A stretch of DNA of 64,000 bases. Origin: Gammaproteobacteria bacterium (GTDB lineage: Bacteria; Pseudomonadota; Gammaproteobacteria; HK1). This document shows, one piece after another, positions 42,665 through 51,971 of this stretch; the stretch's first letter is position 1; every line of letters starts with the position of its first letter. The position numbers and the translations under genes are program-made. The stretch covers positions 30,552 through 94,551 of the forward strand of contig JAACFO010000001.1 of NCBI GenBank assembly GCA_009937425.1. The letters run 5' to 3'. Below the pieces are notes generated by a model. It did no database searches, was not told the DNA's origin, and saw nothing but the letters and a program-made list of their open reading frames with translations.

Positions 42665-44269
42665 TCAATGCGGGTCGCCGTAACCGGCGAAGGGAGTGGA
42701 TATCAGTGGTGCCGGGCAATTTCCCCGGACGCAGGGTGCCGGGCGGCCCGGCGGCATCGAAAAGTGAACCGGATCCAGGACGATAGGGGATACGCCTACC
42801 ACTTCCCCGGCAAAGAAGGCATGCATGCGTGTGCGTACTTTCTCATGCACTTCCAGGAGATCGTCGTGCCCGGCGTTCGCGAGCACCACGTGGCGCGCGT
42901 CGCTCAGGTAGGGCAGCAGGCGCTGGGCCTGATTAACGGGCGTCTTGGTATCGAGCTCGCCACTGAACATCAGCACTGGAACATCGGATCTGGGCGGCTC
43001 GCGAAACGCGTCGCCGAGGTTCGGCACCTGCCACGCGTCACAAGCCTCCGGCAGCGCCGGATGAAACGTATGGCCGAGCAAACAGTCGGGGGGCACATGG
43101 TCCCGCGGCGTCGGATCGGCGGCCGCGCACACCGTAGCGTAGTGCTGGGCGGCACTGCGCATGGCCAACGGGCCCTTACGCATCCACAGCAGGCCTCGGA
43201 GTCTGTTTTGCAGCTCCGAGCGCAACCAGGGTTGATCTTCACCGCTCAGCAGTGCGTGATTAAAGCGCGGCAGAATTGCCAGCTCGCGGCGTATTCCCAG
43301 CCTGGTCACCATCTGGCGGCGGTAGGCGAGTTCGTCGAAGACGAATTCCACGGGCTCCCCGCTCTCGGGATCCTGAATGGACACCTGGACGGGGCTGCGG
43401 CGAAGCATGGCGATGGTTCGCGCGGTGGATTCCACCAGATCCGAGTAAACCCGCGACGCCGGATCTTCGCTCAGCAACCGAGCCGCTCTTTCGAGCACGG
43501 CGTCGTGATCCATGGGGTTTCGCAGTGAATCCGACGTACCCATGACCCCCAGCAGCACGGCCCGGGAAAGTCTGTGCGAGTGCGAGCGCAGCAATTCCAG
43601 GGCAATCTGGGAACCGTAACTGAATGCGATGACGGCGAAACGCTGGTAGCCCAGGGCATCCGCCACAGCGACGATGTCCCGGGCATAAGCAACGGTGTTA
43701 TAGCCGGCCAGGTCGACACCTTCGGCCTGCCAGGCGCGGCGGCAGGCCGCGAATCGCTGGCGGGCCGATTCGATCAGCTGGTTGCGCTTCAGGGGCGCCG
43801 TTATGGGAAAAGCCCAGCGCTCGGCGCAGTCCAGCCGCGGCCGGCTGTACCCGGTTCCCCGTTGTTCCACCAGAACCACATCGCCAAACTGTCTGAAAGG
43901 CAACAACCAGTCGGCATTGCCGGCGAATGAGCCGATTCCTGATGCACCCGGGCCGCCGGCGATGAAGAATATTGGTACGCCCGAACCACCGCCGGAAGCC
44001 GGCAAGCGCCCGAAGGTCACCTGGATTTGCCGGCTGCGGGGGTTGCTGCGGTTCTCAGGGACAACCAGTTCGCCCCACTGTCCCGGCACCCGGCGAAGGC
44101 CGTTGAGGACAAAAAAATGTCTTTTGACGGAAAGCCTGTCGCTGCCCTGCAGTCCGGGCCCTGGTGTAACAGATGCGCTCGCCGGAACCACACCAAGCAG
44201 CGCGCCCAGAGCGAAGACGCTCAGAATACGGGGAATACTGGCAGTTGGTCGGGCCGTCCGGAGTTTCAC
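42665..44269 (-). CDS. alpha/beta hydrolase with TAP-like C-terminal domain, secreted
   Basis: This 534-aa hydrolase has a signal peptide (cleavage near VPASAS), an oxyanion-hole motif GGPGASG, the nucleophile in AFSYGSQIALELL, and the TAP-like C-terminal domain MFSGELDTKTPVNQAQR..LANAGHDDLL carrying the Asp and His of the triad. Such proteins are tripeptidyl- or prolyl-aminopeptidase-like exoenzymes, or esterases. The start is GTG. Its C-terminus is Pro/Cys-containing (RPAPCVRGNCPAP), likely a disulfide. Confidence 0.88.
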   Translation of the reverse strand: MKLRTARPTASIPRILSVFALGALLGVVPASASVTPGPGLQGSDRLSVKRHFFVLNGLRRVPGQWGELVVPENRSNPRSRQIQVTFGRLPASGGGSGVPIFFIAGGPGASGIGSFAGNADWLLPFRQFGDVVLVEQRGTGYSRPRLDCAERWAFPITAPLKRNQLIESARQRFAACRRAWQAEGVDLAGYNTVAYARDIVAVADALGYQRFAVIAFSYGSQIALELLRSHSHRLSRAVLLGVMGTSDSLRNPMDHDAVLERAARLLSEDPASRVYSDLVESTARTIAMLRRSPVQVSIQDPESGEPVEFVFDELAYRRQMVTRLGIRRELAILPRFNHALLSGEDQPWLRSELQNRLRGLLWMRKGPLAMRSAAQHYATVCAAADPTPRDHVPPDCLLGHTFHPALPEACDAWQVPNLGDAFREPPRSDVPVLMFSGELDTKTPVNQAQRLLPYLSDARHVVLANAGHDDLLEVHEKVRTRMHAFFAGEVVGVSPIVLDPVHFSMPPGRPAPCVRGNCPAPLISTPFAGYGDPH

Positions 44270-44363
44270 CGCAACTCTCAGTGAGGGACATGTACTCCTA
44301 TGATCTCTCGGTCGCTGCGAGCGTCTACTTTAGTGCTCCAGTCGCCGGCACGTGGGGCCGGCG

Positions 44364-45353
44364 TCACAACTTATGGATGCGCAACCATTCAATAGCGTCG
44401 GCAAGTGCTTCCCGCGCCGGGCGCGGCGAGTAGCCGATGGCATTCCTGGCTTTATCGGAAGAGAAGAACATGAATGTCTTGGACATCTTGATTCCATCGA
44501 CGGTAACGAGAGGTTCGGTTCGCGAGCCGCGGATATGCGCAGCAAACTCCGCGATATAGGCAATTGGCAACACCGCGCCGCGGGGTAAGCGAATGCGTGG
44601 CGGCGAACGGCCTACCAGGGAGGCGATCTCCTCGAGGATCTCGCGCAGCATCATATCCTCGCCTCCCAGGACATAGCGTTCCCCGATTTGGCCGTGCTCG
44701 TAAGCCTGCACATGACCCGTGGCCACGTCGTCTACGTGCACCACGTTGAGACCGGTATCGACGAAGGCCGGAATTTTCCCGCGCGCGGCCTCCTCGACCA
44801 TACGTCCGGTGGGCGTGGGACGAATATCCCTGGGCCCGATGATGGTGGATGGATTGACAATAACCACCGGGATATTCTCATCGCGTATCAGCCGTTTGAC
44901 GTCCTCCTCAGCCATGAACTTGGAACGTTTGTAGTGACCGGTCATATGTTCGATGGTCACGGGAGTCTGTTCGTCGGCGGGACGACCGGAGGGTTCGCGG
45001 CCGAGAGTTGCAACGCTACTGGTGTAGACGATGCGCTCCACCCCAGCCTCCGATGCCAGCATTAACAGGGCCCTGGTCGCGGTAACATTCGTCTCGTAGA
45101 GCTCGGCGGGATCTTTCGCCCACAGGCGGTAGTCGGCGGCCGCATGGTAAAGCGCCCCACAGCCCTTCACCGCGTCGCGCAGGGACTGGGGATCGTTGAG
45201 ATCACCCAGCGCCAACTCCACATCCAGGCCATCGATATTGCGGCGGTCGCTTTCCCGGCGCACGAGCACACGGACCGCCTCGCCCCGCGCCAGTAAGGCC
45301 CGGACGACGGCTGATCCCAGAAAGCCGGTGGCGCCTGTCACCAAGGTTGTCAT
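44364..45353 (-). CDS. hpnA: hopanoid-associated sugar epimerase (HpnA-like)
   Basis: This 329-aa extended SDR has the TGATGFLGSAVV cofactor site, the YTSSVATLG strand and catalytic Tyr-Lys in GHYKRSKFMAEE. These, the length and the ADYRLWAKDPAELYETN segment, match HpnA, an NAD-dependent epimerase/dehydratase linked to side-chain sugars of bacteriohopanepolyols. It is divergent from hpnN over a 230-base gap, which supports the assignment. Dihydroflavonol-reductase-like annotation is the common alternative name. Confidence 0.85.
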   Translation of the reverse strand: MTTLVTGATGFLGSAVVRALLARGEAVRVLVRRESDRRNIDGLDVELALGDLNDPQSLRDAVKGCGALYHAAADYRLWAKDPAELYETNVTATRALLMLASEAGVERIVYTSSVATLGREPSGRPADEQTPVTIEHMTGHYKRSKFMAEEDVKRLIRDENIPVVIVNPSTIIGPRDIRPTPTGRMVEEAARGKIPAFVDTGLNVVHVDDVATGHVQAYEHGQIGERYVLGGEDMMLREILEEIASLVGRSPPRIRLPRGAVLPIAYIAEFAAHIRGSRTEPLVTVDGIKMSKTFMFFSSDKARNAIGYSPRPAREALADAIEWLRIHKL

Positions 45354-45583
45354 CGATTCTCGCGCTATGGATGTGTTCCAGGACCCCCGGGGCCGGATAC
45401 ATAATGGCTACCGGGGGCTCACGGTCATCGTGCCAGCTTGCACGGGCAAAAGAAACATTCGGCCGATCTCGGACCAATCCCTGTCGGCTTTTCTTGGGCT
45501 ATCGATTTCTATATTCTGCACCGCGCGCGACGGGTAGCCTCCCGAAGCATCGCGCTGCGAGGACCGGCCAAGCCTTGAGTCAC

Positions 45584-48268
45584 ATGACCACCAAGCCACC
45601 GGAACCCGGCTTTCGGCCGCAAACAGGTTCCGTCGACGAGCTCCTTGGCCGCCTTTCAGCGGCTTGGGTAGCCCGGGTGCAACGCCGTGCCGGCACTGTG
45701 ATCCTGCTGTTCTTGATTGCCACGGTGGGATTCGGCATCTACGCGGCGGCGACCCTTGGGATCAATTCCAGCGAGATCGACATCTTCTCCAAGGATCTGC
45801 GTGTAATGAAGCTTCGCGCGGATTACTTCGAGAACTTTCCGCGCTTGCGTGACCCAATTGTCGTCGTCGTCGATGCCGTAACACCGGACCTTGCTCATGA
45901 CAGCGCCAACAGACTTGCGCAGCGCCTGCGGGCCGAGCCCGGGCTATTTCCCGGCGTTTACCAGCCCGATGGGGGGCAGTTCTTCGATGAGCATGGAATG
46001 CTCTATCTCAGCGCTTCCGAGCTCCAGGACATGGTGGACCGTTTGTCCCTGGCGCAGCCTTTTCTATCCAGATTGTCACGGGATCAGAGCGTCGGCGGTC
46101 TGTTCAGGATGCTCGATGAAGCCGGCAAGGCCGTGGAGTCGGGCGAGCTGGAGCAATCGATGCTCGGCGATACCTTCGATTCGGTCAGCGGCGCCGTCGA
46201 CAACTACCTCGCCGGGCGCGATACGCCGCTTTCCTGGCAACAACTGTTGGAAGCCGAAGAGTCCGCGAAGAAGCGTTTCCGGCGCTTCCTGCTCCTGGAG
46301 CCGGTGGTGGATTTCAGCCGCATCCGTCCGGCGGAGGACTCGCTGCTGGGCCTGCGCGAAGTAATCGAGGAGCTGGGACTCCATCGGAACGACGACGTCC
46401 GCGTGCGCGCCACCGGAACCTTTCCTCTGGCCTACGAAGAATCGAAGCACCTGCGCGAGCAGGCGGCTTGGGCAGGGCTTGCATCCCTGGTCCTGGTGAC
46501 AACGATTCTTCTTATTGGATTCGGATCCCTGCGTCTGGTTTTCTGTTCGATACTCACCTTACTCGTTGGCCTCGTCTGGACGGCCGGCTTCGCGGCCGCC
46601 GCCATCGGTCATCTCAACCTCGTTTCCATCGCCTTCGGTGTGCTCTTCATCGGTTTGAGCATCGATTTCGCTATCCACCTGAGCGTCCAGTTCAGCGATC
46701 AGCTCGGGGATGGTGCAGACCCGGAGGCCGCTCTGCGCGGCGCCGCATCCAGTGTCGGCGGCTCGCTTGTCATTTGCGCAGTCACCACGGCGGTGGCTTT
46801 TTATGCTTTCGTGCCAACGGACTTCACCGGCGTCGGAGAGTTGGGACTAATCGCCGGAACCGGAATGTTCGTGGGACTTTTCACCAATTTCACGCTCCTG
46901 CCGGCGATGATTTTCAAATTCGCGTCCCACTCGACAATTGCTTCGGCGGCAGCCGTCCCGGGGTGGATTAGGAGCGCCTTCGGCTTACCGATACGCTTTG
47001 CGCGAAGCGTGCTGATGGTGACGGCCGTGCTTGCCGTCGGCGCTCTGTGGCTGCTCCCTGTCGTCCACTTCGATACGAATCCGATACGCGTACGCGATCC
47101 CTCAACGGAATCCGTGCAGGTATTCAACGAGATCCTGGAGGAAGGCGATGCCTACCCGTGGAACCTGAACGTCGTCGCCGATGATCTCGAGAGCGCCCGC
47201 GACGTCGCGGCACGACTCGAGAAAATTCCGGAGATCCGGCTCGCGTTGACGCTGACGGATTTTGTACCCGATGGCCAGCAGGCAAAGCTCGACATTCTCG
47301 ATGAGGCAGGACTCATGCTGCTCCCGTCTCTCGATGACCGGCCGAGCGTCACGGTCACCACGACACCGCAGCTGCGCTCGGATATCGACGAGTTGACAAT
47401 GACCTTGCGTGCGATTACCGCGGGCAGCCAGGATACCGCGTTGGCCGATTCCGCCCGCCAGCTGCACGAGTCGCTCGCCCGACTGCGGCAAAGGCTTGCC
47501 GGCGAAACCCTCGACCCGGCTCTCCTGCCGGGACTTCGCGCAGTGCTGTTCGACTCCTTGCCGGAACGGCTGCGCCTGCTTCGTGATGCACTGCAAACGG
47601 ATGCGGTTGATTTGGACAACATTCCCGAAGAACTGAAACAACGCATGACGGGCAGGGATGGGCGCGCACGCATCGAGGTCTTTCCGGCAGAGAACCTCAA
47701 CGATCAGCTGGCGCTGGAGGAATACGTCGCTGCCGTACAATCTATCGATCGCGATGCATTCGGCGAAGGGTTGCTGATCGTCGATTCCGGACGGGTCGTT
47801 ATTCTCGCCCTGAAGCAAGCCCTGATGACCGCCGGTATCATCATCATTCTCTTGCTGGCCATCCTGTGGCGGAATTTTCTCGATGCTGCCCTGGTTGCCG
47901 CACCCCTTATCCTGGCGATGGTATTCACTGTCGCCGGCGCCATGATACTGGGGATCTCATTCAACTTCGCGAACGTCATTATCATTCCGCTGCTGTTGGG
48001 AATGGGCATCGACAGTGGCATTCACATGGTTCACCGGGTGCGCGCCGGCGGGCTTCCTGATGGCAATTTACTGCGCACGGGAACCGCTCGTGCCGTGCTC
48101 TTGAGCGCGCTCACGACCATGACAAGCTTCGGTACCTTGGGATTTTCGTCGCACCTGGGGATCGCGGGCCTGGGTCAACTCCTGACGCTGGGCATCGCGC
48201 TGGTGCTGACGTGCAATCTGGTGGTGTTGCCGGCTCTGGTCAGCGTGACGGATAGAGCGCGTACCTGA
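45584..48268 (+). CDS. hpnN: hopanoid transporter HpnN (RND/MmpL-like)
   Basis: This 894-aa protein starts at ATG 45584 (the upstream frame is not coding). It has two blocks of six transmembrane helices and two large periplasmic domains, as in HpnN, which moves hopanoids from the inner to the outer membrane. Helix 1 is at about residues 36-56, the first core near 300-450 with LFIGLSIDFAIHLSVQFSD, the second core near 755-880 with LLLGMGIDSGIHMVHRVR. Those GxxIDxxIH helices mark the SSD/RND lipid-transport branch. It lies opposite hpnA. Confidence 0.9.
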   Translation: MTTKPPEPGFRPQTGSVDELLGRLSAAWVARVQRRAGTVILLFLIATVGFGIYAAATLGINSSEIDIFSKDLRVMKLRADYFENFPRLRDPIVVVVDAVTPDLAHDSANRLAQRLRAEPGLFPGVYQPDGGQFFDEHGMLYLSASELQDMVDRLSLAQPFLSRLSRDQSVGGLFRMLDEAGKAVESGELEQSMLGDTFDSVSGAVDNYLAGRDTPLSWQQLLEAEESAKKRFRRFLLLEPVVDFSRIRPAEDSLLGLREVIEELGLHRNDDVRVRATGTFPLAYEESKHLREQAAWAGLASLVLVTTILLIGFGSLRLVFCSILTLLVGLVWTAGFAAAAIGHLNLVSIAFGVLFIGLSIDFAIHLSVQFSDQLGDGADPEAALRGAASSVGGSLVICAVTTAVAFYAFVPTDFTGVGELGLIAGTGMFVGLFTNFTLLPAMIFKFASHSTIASAAAVPGWIRSAFGLPIRFARSVLMVTAVLAVGALWLLPVVHFDTNPIRVRDPSTESVQVFNEILEEGDAYPWNLNVVADDLESARDVAARLEKIPEIRLALTLTDFVPDGQQAKLDILDEAGLMLLPSLDDRPSVTVTTTPQLRSDIDELTMTLRAITAGSQDTALADSARQLHESLARLRQRLAGETLDPALLPGLRAVLFDSLPERLRLLRDALQTDAVDLDNIPEELKQRMTGRDGRARIEVFPAENLNDQLALEEYVAAVQSIDRDAFGEGLLIVDSGRVVILALKQALMTAGIIIILLLAILWRNFLDAALVAAPLILAMVFTVAGAMILGISFNFANVIIIPLLLGMGIDSGIHMVHRVRAGGLPDGNLLRTGTARAVLLSALTTMTSFGTLGFSSHLGIAGLGQLLTLGIALVLTCNLVVLPALVSVTDRART

Positions 48269-48272
48269 TCAG

Positions 48273-48479
48273 TTACTTCTTTCCGAACAGCAGCAGTCCA
48301 ACGCCGACCACGGCACAGGCTGCGCCACCGACAATGTACATGGTAGTCTGATCGGTGAACCGGCCCGTCACTGTCTCGGTGAACGACTCCAGCGCGGATT
48401 CAGACGCGGTGTAGCCAAAATACAAAAGAATTCCTCCGACCACAATTAATACGAGAGCGGCGATTCTGGATGTAGACAT
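48273..48479 (-). CDS. DUF3185 family small membrane protein
   Basis: This 68-aa protein begins at ATG 48479 and has two helices (about residues 6-24 and 48-65) with a polar loop of about 20 residues (ASESALESFTETVTGRFTD), matching DUF3185 in length and in the GGILLYFGYTASESA segment. Function unknown. Its 3' end is five bases from the hpnN stop on the opposite strand. Confidence 0.75.
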   Translation of the reverse strand: MSTSRIAALVLIVVGGILLYFGYTASESALESFTETVTGRFTDQTTMYIVGGAACAVVGVGLLLFGKK

Positions 48480-48579
48480 GATCAGCGTCCGGTTGTCCAT
48501 GCGCGAGTCTGCGCGGAATCGAAATTCTAGCGGCTTTGGACATATGCTGCACGCCGGTGCAGGATACGCCCTGTGACAA

Positions 48580-49788
48580 ATGGAACTCTCTCGAAGCATG
48601 CGTCATCCTGAGCGTCCACCAGAGCCCGGCAAGTTCACCCGGCGCGAGTTCGAACGCCGGGTCGAGCGTGCCTGCAGGCTCATGACCCGTGACAAGCTGG
48701 ACGGAATCCTGGTCACATCGGAGACCAATCTCGAGTACCTCTCCGGCTTCACGACCCAGTTCGCATGGAATACGCCGACGCGGCCCTGGTATTTTCTACT
48801 GCGAAGAAACGGCAGCGGCGTAGCGGTCATTCCCGAGATAGGCGTCAGTAATTGGCGGTCTACATCCTGGGTGGACGAAATTCTGGCATGGCCATCCCCC
48901 AGGCCGGAGAACGAGGGATTGGATCTGCTCAGCAAGATCGTGACCGGAACCCGGCGCCGCTACGGCCGCCTCGGGGTGGAGCTGGGAGCGGAGTCGCGCC
49001 TGGGGATGCCGGCTGGAGACTTTCTACGCCTCAAACGGATGATTCGGCCTGTTCAAATGATCGACGGTTCGGCGGTGATGCGCGAGCTCCGCCTGGTGAA
49101 ATCGAAGGCAGAGGTCGCCCGAATCCGTCATATCTGCGAGTTGGCCAGTGATACTTTTGACGCTCTACCCGGTTTCTTCAATGTGGGCGATACAGAGAAG
49201 GATTTAGTCCGTAAGTTCCAGGCCGACATCCTGTTGCGCGGTGCGGACAAGACGCCGTATACCGCAATTGGTTCGGGAAGGGGGGGATACAACAGCATCA
49301 TCGCGGGGCCGACGGATCGGAAAATTGGAGCCGGTGACATATTCCTCATCGATACGGGTTCGCGCTACGCCGGCTACTTCTGCGATTTCGACCGTAACTA
49401 TGCTATCGGTAAAGTCAGGGATCCGGTTCGCCGGGTGCACGACCTGCTGTATCGCGCCACCGATGCCGGGATCGCCGCGGCACGCCCCGGGAACACGGCG
49501 GCGGACGTATTCGCCGCCCAGGCGAGGGTTTTGGTCGACGCCGGTATCGAACTCGGCAATGTCGGCCGATTCGGACATGGACTGGGTAAAAACCTCACTG
49601 AGCCACCTTCCAATATGCCGGGCGATGACACGCAGCTCGAACCGGGCGTAGTATTGACCATCGAGCCCAACGCCATGTACGGTCGCGGCAAGATTCTGGT
49701 GCACGAAGAGAACATTGTCGTCACAGTGGATGGCGCGGAATTGCTATCACGCCGCGCCCCACGGGAAATGGTAATCATCGATGCTTAG
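48580..49788 (+). CDS. M24 family metallopeptidase (Xaa-Pro dipeptidase/ectoine hydrolase-like)
   Basis: This 402-aa protein has a creatinase-type N-terminal domain (ILVTSETNLEYLSGF) and a pita-bread M24 domain with all five metal ligands: Asp in FLIDTGSRYAG and CDFDRNY, His in RFGHGLG, Glu in LTIEPNAM and Glu in VHEENIVV. It hydrolyses a dipeptide ending in proline or an analogous amide such as ectoine. The next gene starts before its stop, overlapping by eight bases, so they are coupled. Substrate is not settled. Confidence 0.88.
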   Translation: MELSRSMRHPERPPEPGKFTRREFERRVERACRLMTRDKLDGILVTSETNLEYLSGFTTQFAWNTPTRPWYFLLRRNGSGVAVIPEIGVSNWRSTSWVDEILAWPSPRPENEGLDLLSKIVTGTRRRYGRLGVELGAESRLGMPAGDFLRLKRMIRPVQMIDGSAVMRELRLVKSKAEVARIRHICELASDTFDALPGFFNVGDTEKDLVRKFQADILLRGADKTPYTAIGSGRGGYNSIIAGPTDRKIGAGDIFLIDTGSRYAGYFCDFDRNYAIGKVRDPVRRVHDLLYRATDAGIAAARPGNTAADVFAAQARVLVDAGIELGNVGRFGHGLGKNLTEPPSNMPGDDTQLEPGVVLTIEPNAMYGRGKILVHEENIVVTVDGAELLSRRAPREMVIIDA

Positions 49789-50380
49789 CTCAAGGAAGAC
49801 ACGAAGGCTCCGAAGTATCCCGGCAACAATGCTCGGCACCCTGCTGCTGATCGGTTGCGGCTCGACTTCGGAGATCGTATCGCCTTCGACTTATGTGGGT
49901 GACATTACATCCGCACACCTCGCGGACGTGTATCTGGCCATTCCCGGCGACAAACGTCTTACTTTCCTCGATGTGTTCAAAGGCTTTGAATCACAGACGG
50001 GTTTTATGACCACATTACTACCCTTCCGAAAAGTTGCCGTGGCGGACATCGTCTACGAAGCGACAAAGCCGGTGGCGGCGTACTACGATGCAAATGCCAA
50101 CAACAACGGTTACCTGGAAGGCCCGGAGTTGCTGGTTCTTTACGTCAGAGAGGCCGCCATCGGCCTCGGGCATTCGGTGGACTATCTTGGCGTGAATCCG
50201 CGCTTCGACGCTCTCGCCACCTCCAACGCCGATACCGGCGGATTGATGGAATACGTCAAACATAATAGGTCTAACATGAGCGAGCATGCTCAACAGGTAT
50301 TTCGGGATATCGAGCAAATCGGCCTGGACCGGCGAAACCGTGCGGGCGGAGGATCGGGTGGAGGTGGCGGCGGACGGTGA
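49781..50380 (+). CDS. lipoprotein with EF-hand-like loop
   Basis: This 199-aa protein has a lipoprotein signal (LLLIGC) and otherwise matches no family I know. Around residue 103 a DANANNNGYLEGPE loop followed by a hydrophobic helix (LLVLYVREAAIGLG) has the D-x-N-x-N-x-G-x-L-x-x-x-E ligand spacing of a calcium-binding EF-hand. The C-terminus is a Gly-rich tail. It overlaps the M24 gene by eight bases and is translationally coupled to it, suggesting a shared role at the cell surface. Confidence 0.75.
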   Translation: MLSSRKTRRLRSIPATMLGTLLLIGCGSTSEIVSPSTYVGDITSAHLADVYLAIPGDKRLTFLDVFKGFESQTGFMTTLLPFRKVAVADIVYEATKPVAAYYDANANNNGYLEGPELLVLYVREAAIGLGHSVDYLGVNPRFDALATSNADTGGLMEYVKHNRSNMSEHAQQVFRDIEQIGLDRRNRAGGGSGGGGGGR

Positions 50381-50448
50381 ACCAGTGGGAACGGCTGGTC
50401 AATTATTAATGCCTTCCCTGGCTGTCCTCCATCCCTGTTGTTATCCAC

Positions 50449-50649
50449 TTAGCTGGACGCGACTTTCGAGTGCCCCTGGCGGGATTTCTCATCCTGAATG
50501 CGCTGGTAGATCTCTTCACGATGAACGATGAGTTCCCTGGGGGCTTCGATTCCGATTTTGACCTGACCACGCGATACTCCCAGCACCGTGAGGATCACGG
50601 AGTCACCCACGTAGATGGACTCCCCCATTTTTCTGCTCAAGATCAACAT
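50449..50649 (-). CDS. csrA: carbon storage regulator CsrA
   Basis: This 66-aa RNA-binding post-transcriptional regulator matches CsrA closely: [16 protein letters not shown] with the RNA-contacting Leu4/Arg6 region, [20 protein letters not shown] with Arg44, and an extended polar C-terminal tail. It dimerises and binds GGA sites in mRNA leaders. A GGAGG site lies five bases before the ATG. csrA often precedes serine tRNAs in gammaproteobacteria; none is seen here. Confidence 0.96.
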   Translation of the reverse strand: MLILSRKMGESIYVGDSVILTVLGVSRGQVKIGIEAPRELIVHREEIYQRIQDEKSRQGHSKVASS

Positions 50650-50761
50650 GACGCCTCCGGTGAATGCGGAAACTCGGAGTGGAGATAGTAACGAGGCGGT
50701 GATTACCCGCCCGTGGCCGGAGTATTAATTTGACGTCACGATGGACCACGTGGAGATGGAC

Positions 50762-51940
50762 TCAGTAGCAGTTGGTTTCCCGCAGCGGCGTATTGGTGGA
50801 CACGCGCTCATAACTGAAGCGCGACAGATCCAGCGTACGATACTCTGCGTATTGGATTAGCTCGCTCAGAGCACGCCCCACCGCCGGCGACTGCATGAGT
50901 CCGTGACCGGAAAAGCCCGCCGCAACCAGGAAATTCTCGAGTCCCGGCACCGGTCCCAAAATCAGGTTTTCGTCCAATGTATTGAAATCATAGTGGCATG
51001 AGTAAGCGCTCGCGAGTTTGATGGCCTCGAATGCCGGCACGCGCTCGGCCAGTGTCGGCCAGATGAGTTCATCGAATAATTCGTAGTCGATATCGAATTC
51101 CCTGGTGGGCAGATCGTGTTCCGGTGGCGGCGCGACGACTGCCAGGTACCGATCCCCCTCAGAGCGAAATGCGACACCGTTCGGCAGGATCATCTGCGGA
51201 GTAACGCCGATCCGTTCCCGGCACTCGAATACGAAAGCACAGCGCTTACGCGGCTCAACAGGCAGAACGACACCAACCTGAGCCGCGATCCCGCTAACGT
51301 CACATGCACCGGCTGCGTTCAACACGATACCGGGGTTCAGCGAACCGCCGCTGACCAGCTCCACGTTGGTTACCCGATTCCCGCGGTATTGCAGCCGTAT
51401 CACTTCATCGGTGATGATTTTAACGCCCAGGGAGATCGCTTTTCGCCGATACGCTTGCAGCAAAGCGTATGGGTCCAGCCACCCTTCGTTTTCCAGTCCC
51501 AGGAATCCACCGGCGAGACCGTCGGTAGCAAGCCAGGAAAAGCGCGCAGTCAGACTCTCGTTGGACTGGTAAACGATGTTGGCGCCAATTTGACGCTGCA
51601 CCGCGAGATTCTCCTGCATGAGCGCTAAGGAATCGGGTGATGCCAGTATCAGATAGCCGCGCTCCTTGAAGTCCACCGCGGGCGTATCTCCGCCGACGGA
51701 CAGGTATTGATCGATATTCTTGACGAACTGCGCGCCGAACAAACCAATGCGAATGTTCTCGGGAGTCGAGAACTGTTGCCGAAAACCACCGGTGGCGCGG
51801 GCCGAGGGTGCGTTTGCGTAAGTCGGATCGCGCTCGACGATGAGTATCGTGCCGTCGAAGTTCCCAGCCGCCAGGAAATAGGCAGTGGCGCAACCAGTTA
51901 CGCCACCGCCGATGATGACTACGTCGTAGGGATCAGCCAC
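50762..51940 (-). CDS. FAD-dependent amine/glycine oxidase-like (DAO family) enzyme
   Basis: This 392-aa flavoprotein has the FAD motif VVIIGGGVTGCATAYFLA, a GFRQQFSTPENIRIG region typical of sarcosine/glycine oxidase-like DAO proteins, and the C-terminal GFSGHGLMQSPAVGRALSEL for the FAD ribose contact. It would oxidise an amino acid or N-methylamine. The start is GTG. It stands alone, 31 bases after the DUF900 gene stop on the same strand. Confidence 0.88.
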   Translation of the reverse strand: MADPYDVVIIGGGVTGCATAYFLAAGNFDGTILIVERDPTYANAPSARATGGFRQQFSTPENIRIGLFGAQFVKNIDQYLSVGGDTPAVDFKERGYLILASPDSLALMQENLAVQRQIGANIVYQSNESLTARFSWLATDGLAGGFLGLENEGWLDPYALLQAYRRKAISLGVKIITDEVIRLQYRGNRVTNVELVSGGSLNPGIVLNAAGACDVSGIAAQVGVVLPVEPRKRCAFVFECRERIGVTPQMILPNGVAFRSEGDRYLAVVAPPPEHDLPTREFDIDYELFDELIWPTLAERVPAFEAIKLASAYSCHYDFNTLDENLILGPVPGLENFLVAAGFSGHGLMQSPAVGRALSELIQYAEYRTLDLSRFSYERVSTNTPLRETNCY

Positions 51941-51971
51941 TTCCCTGATCGAAAATAATACTCATGGTGAA

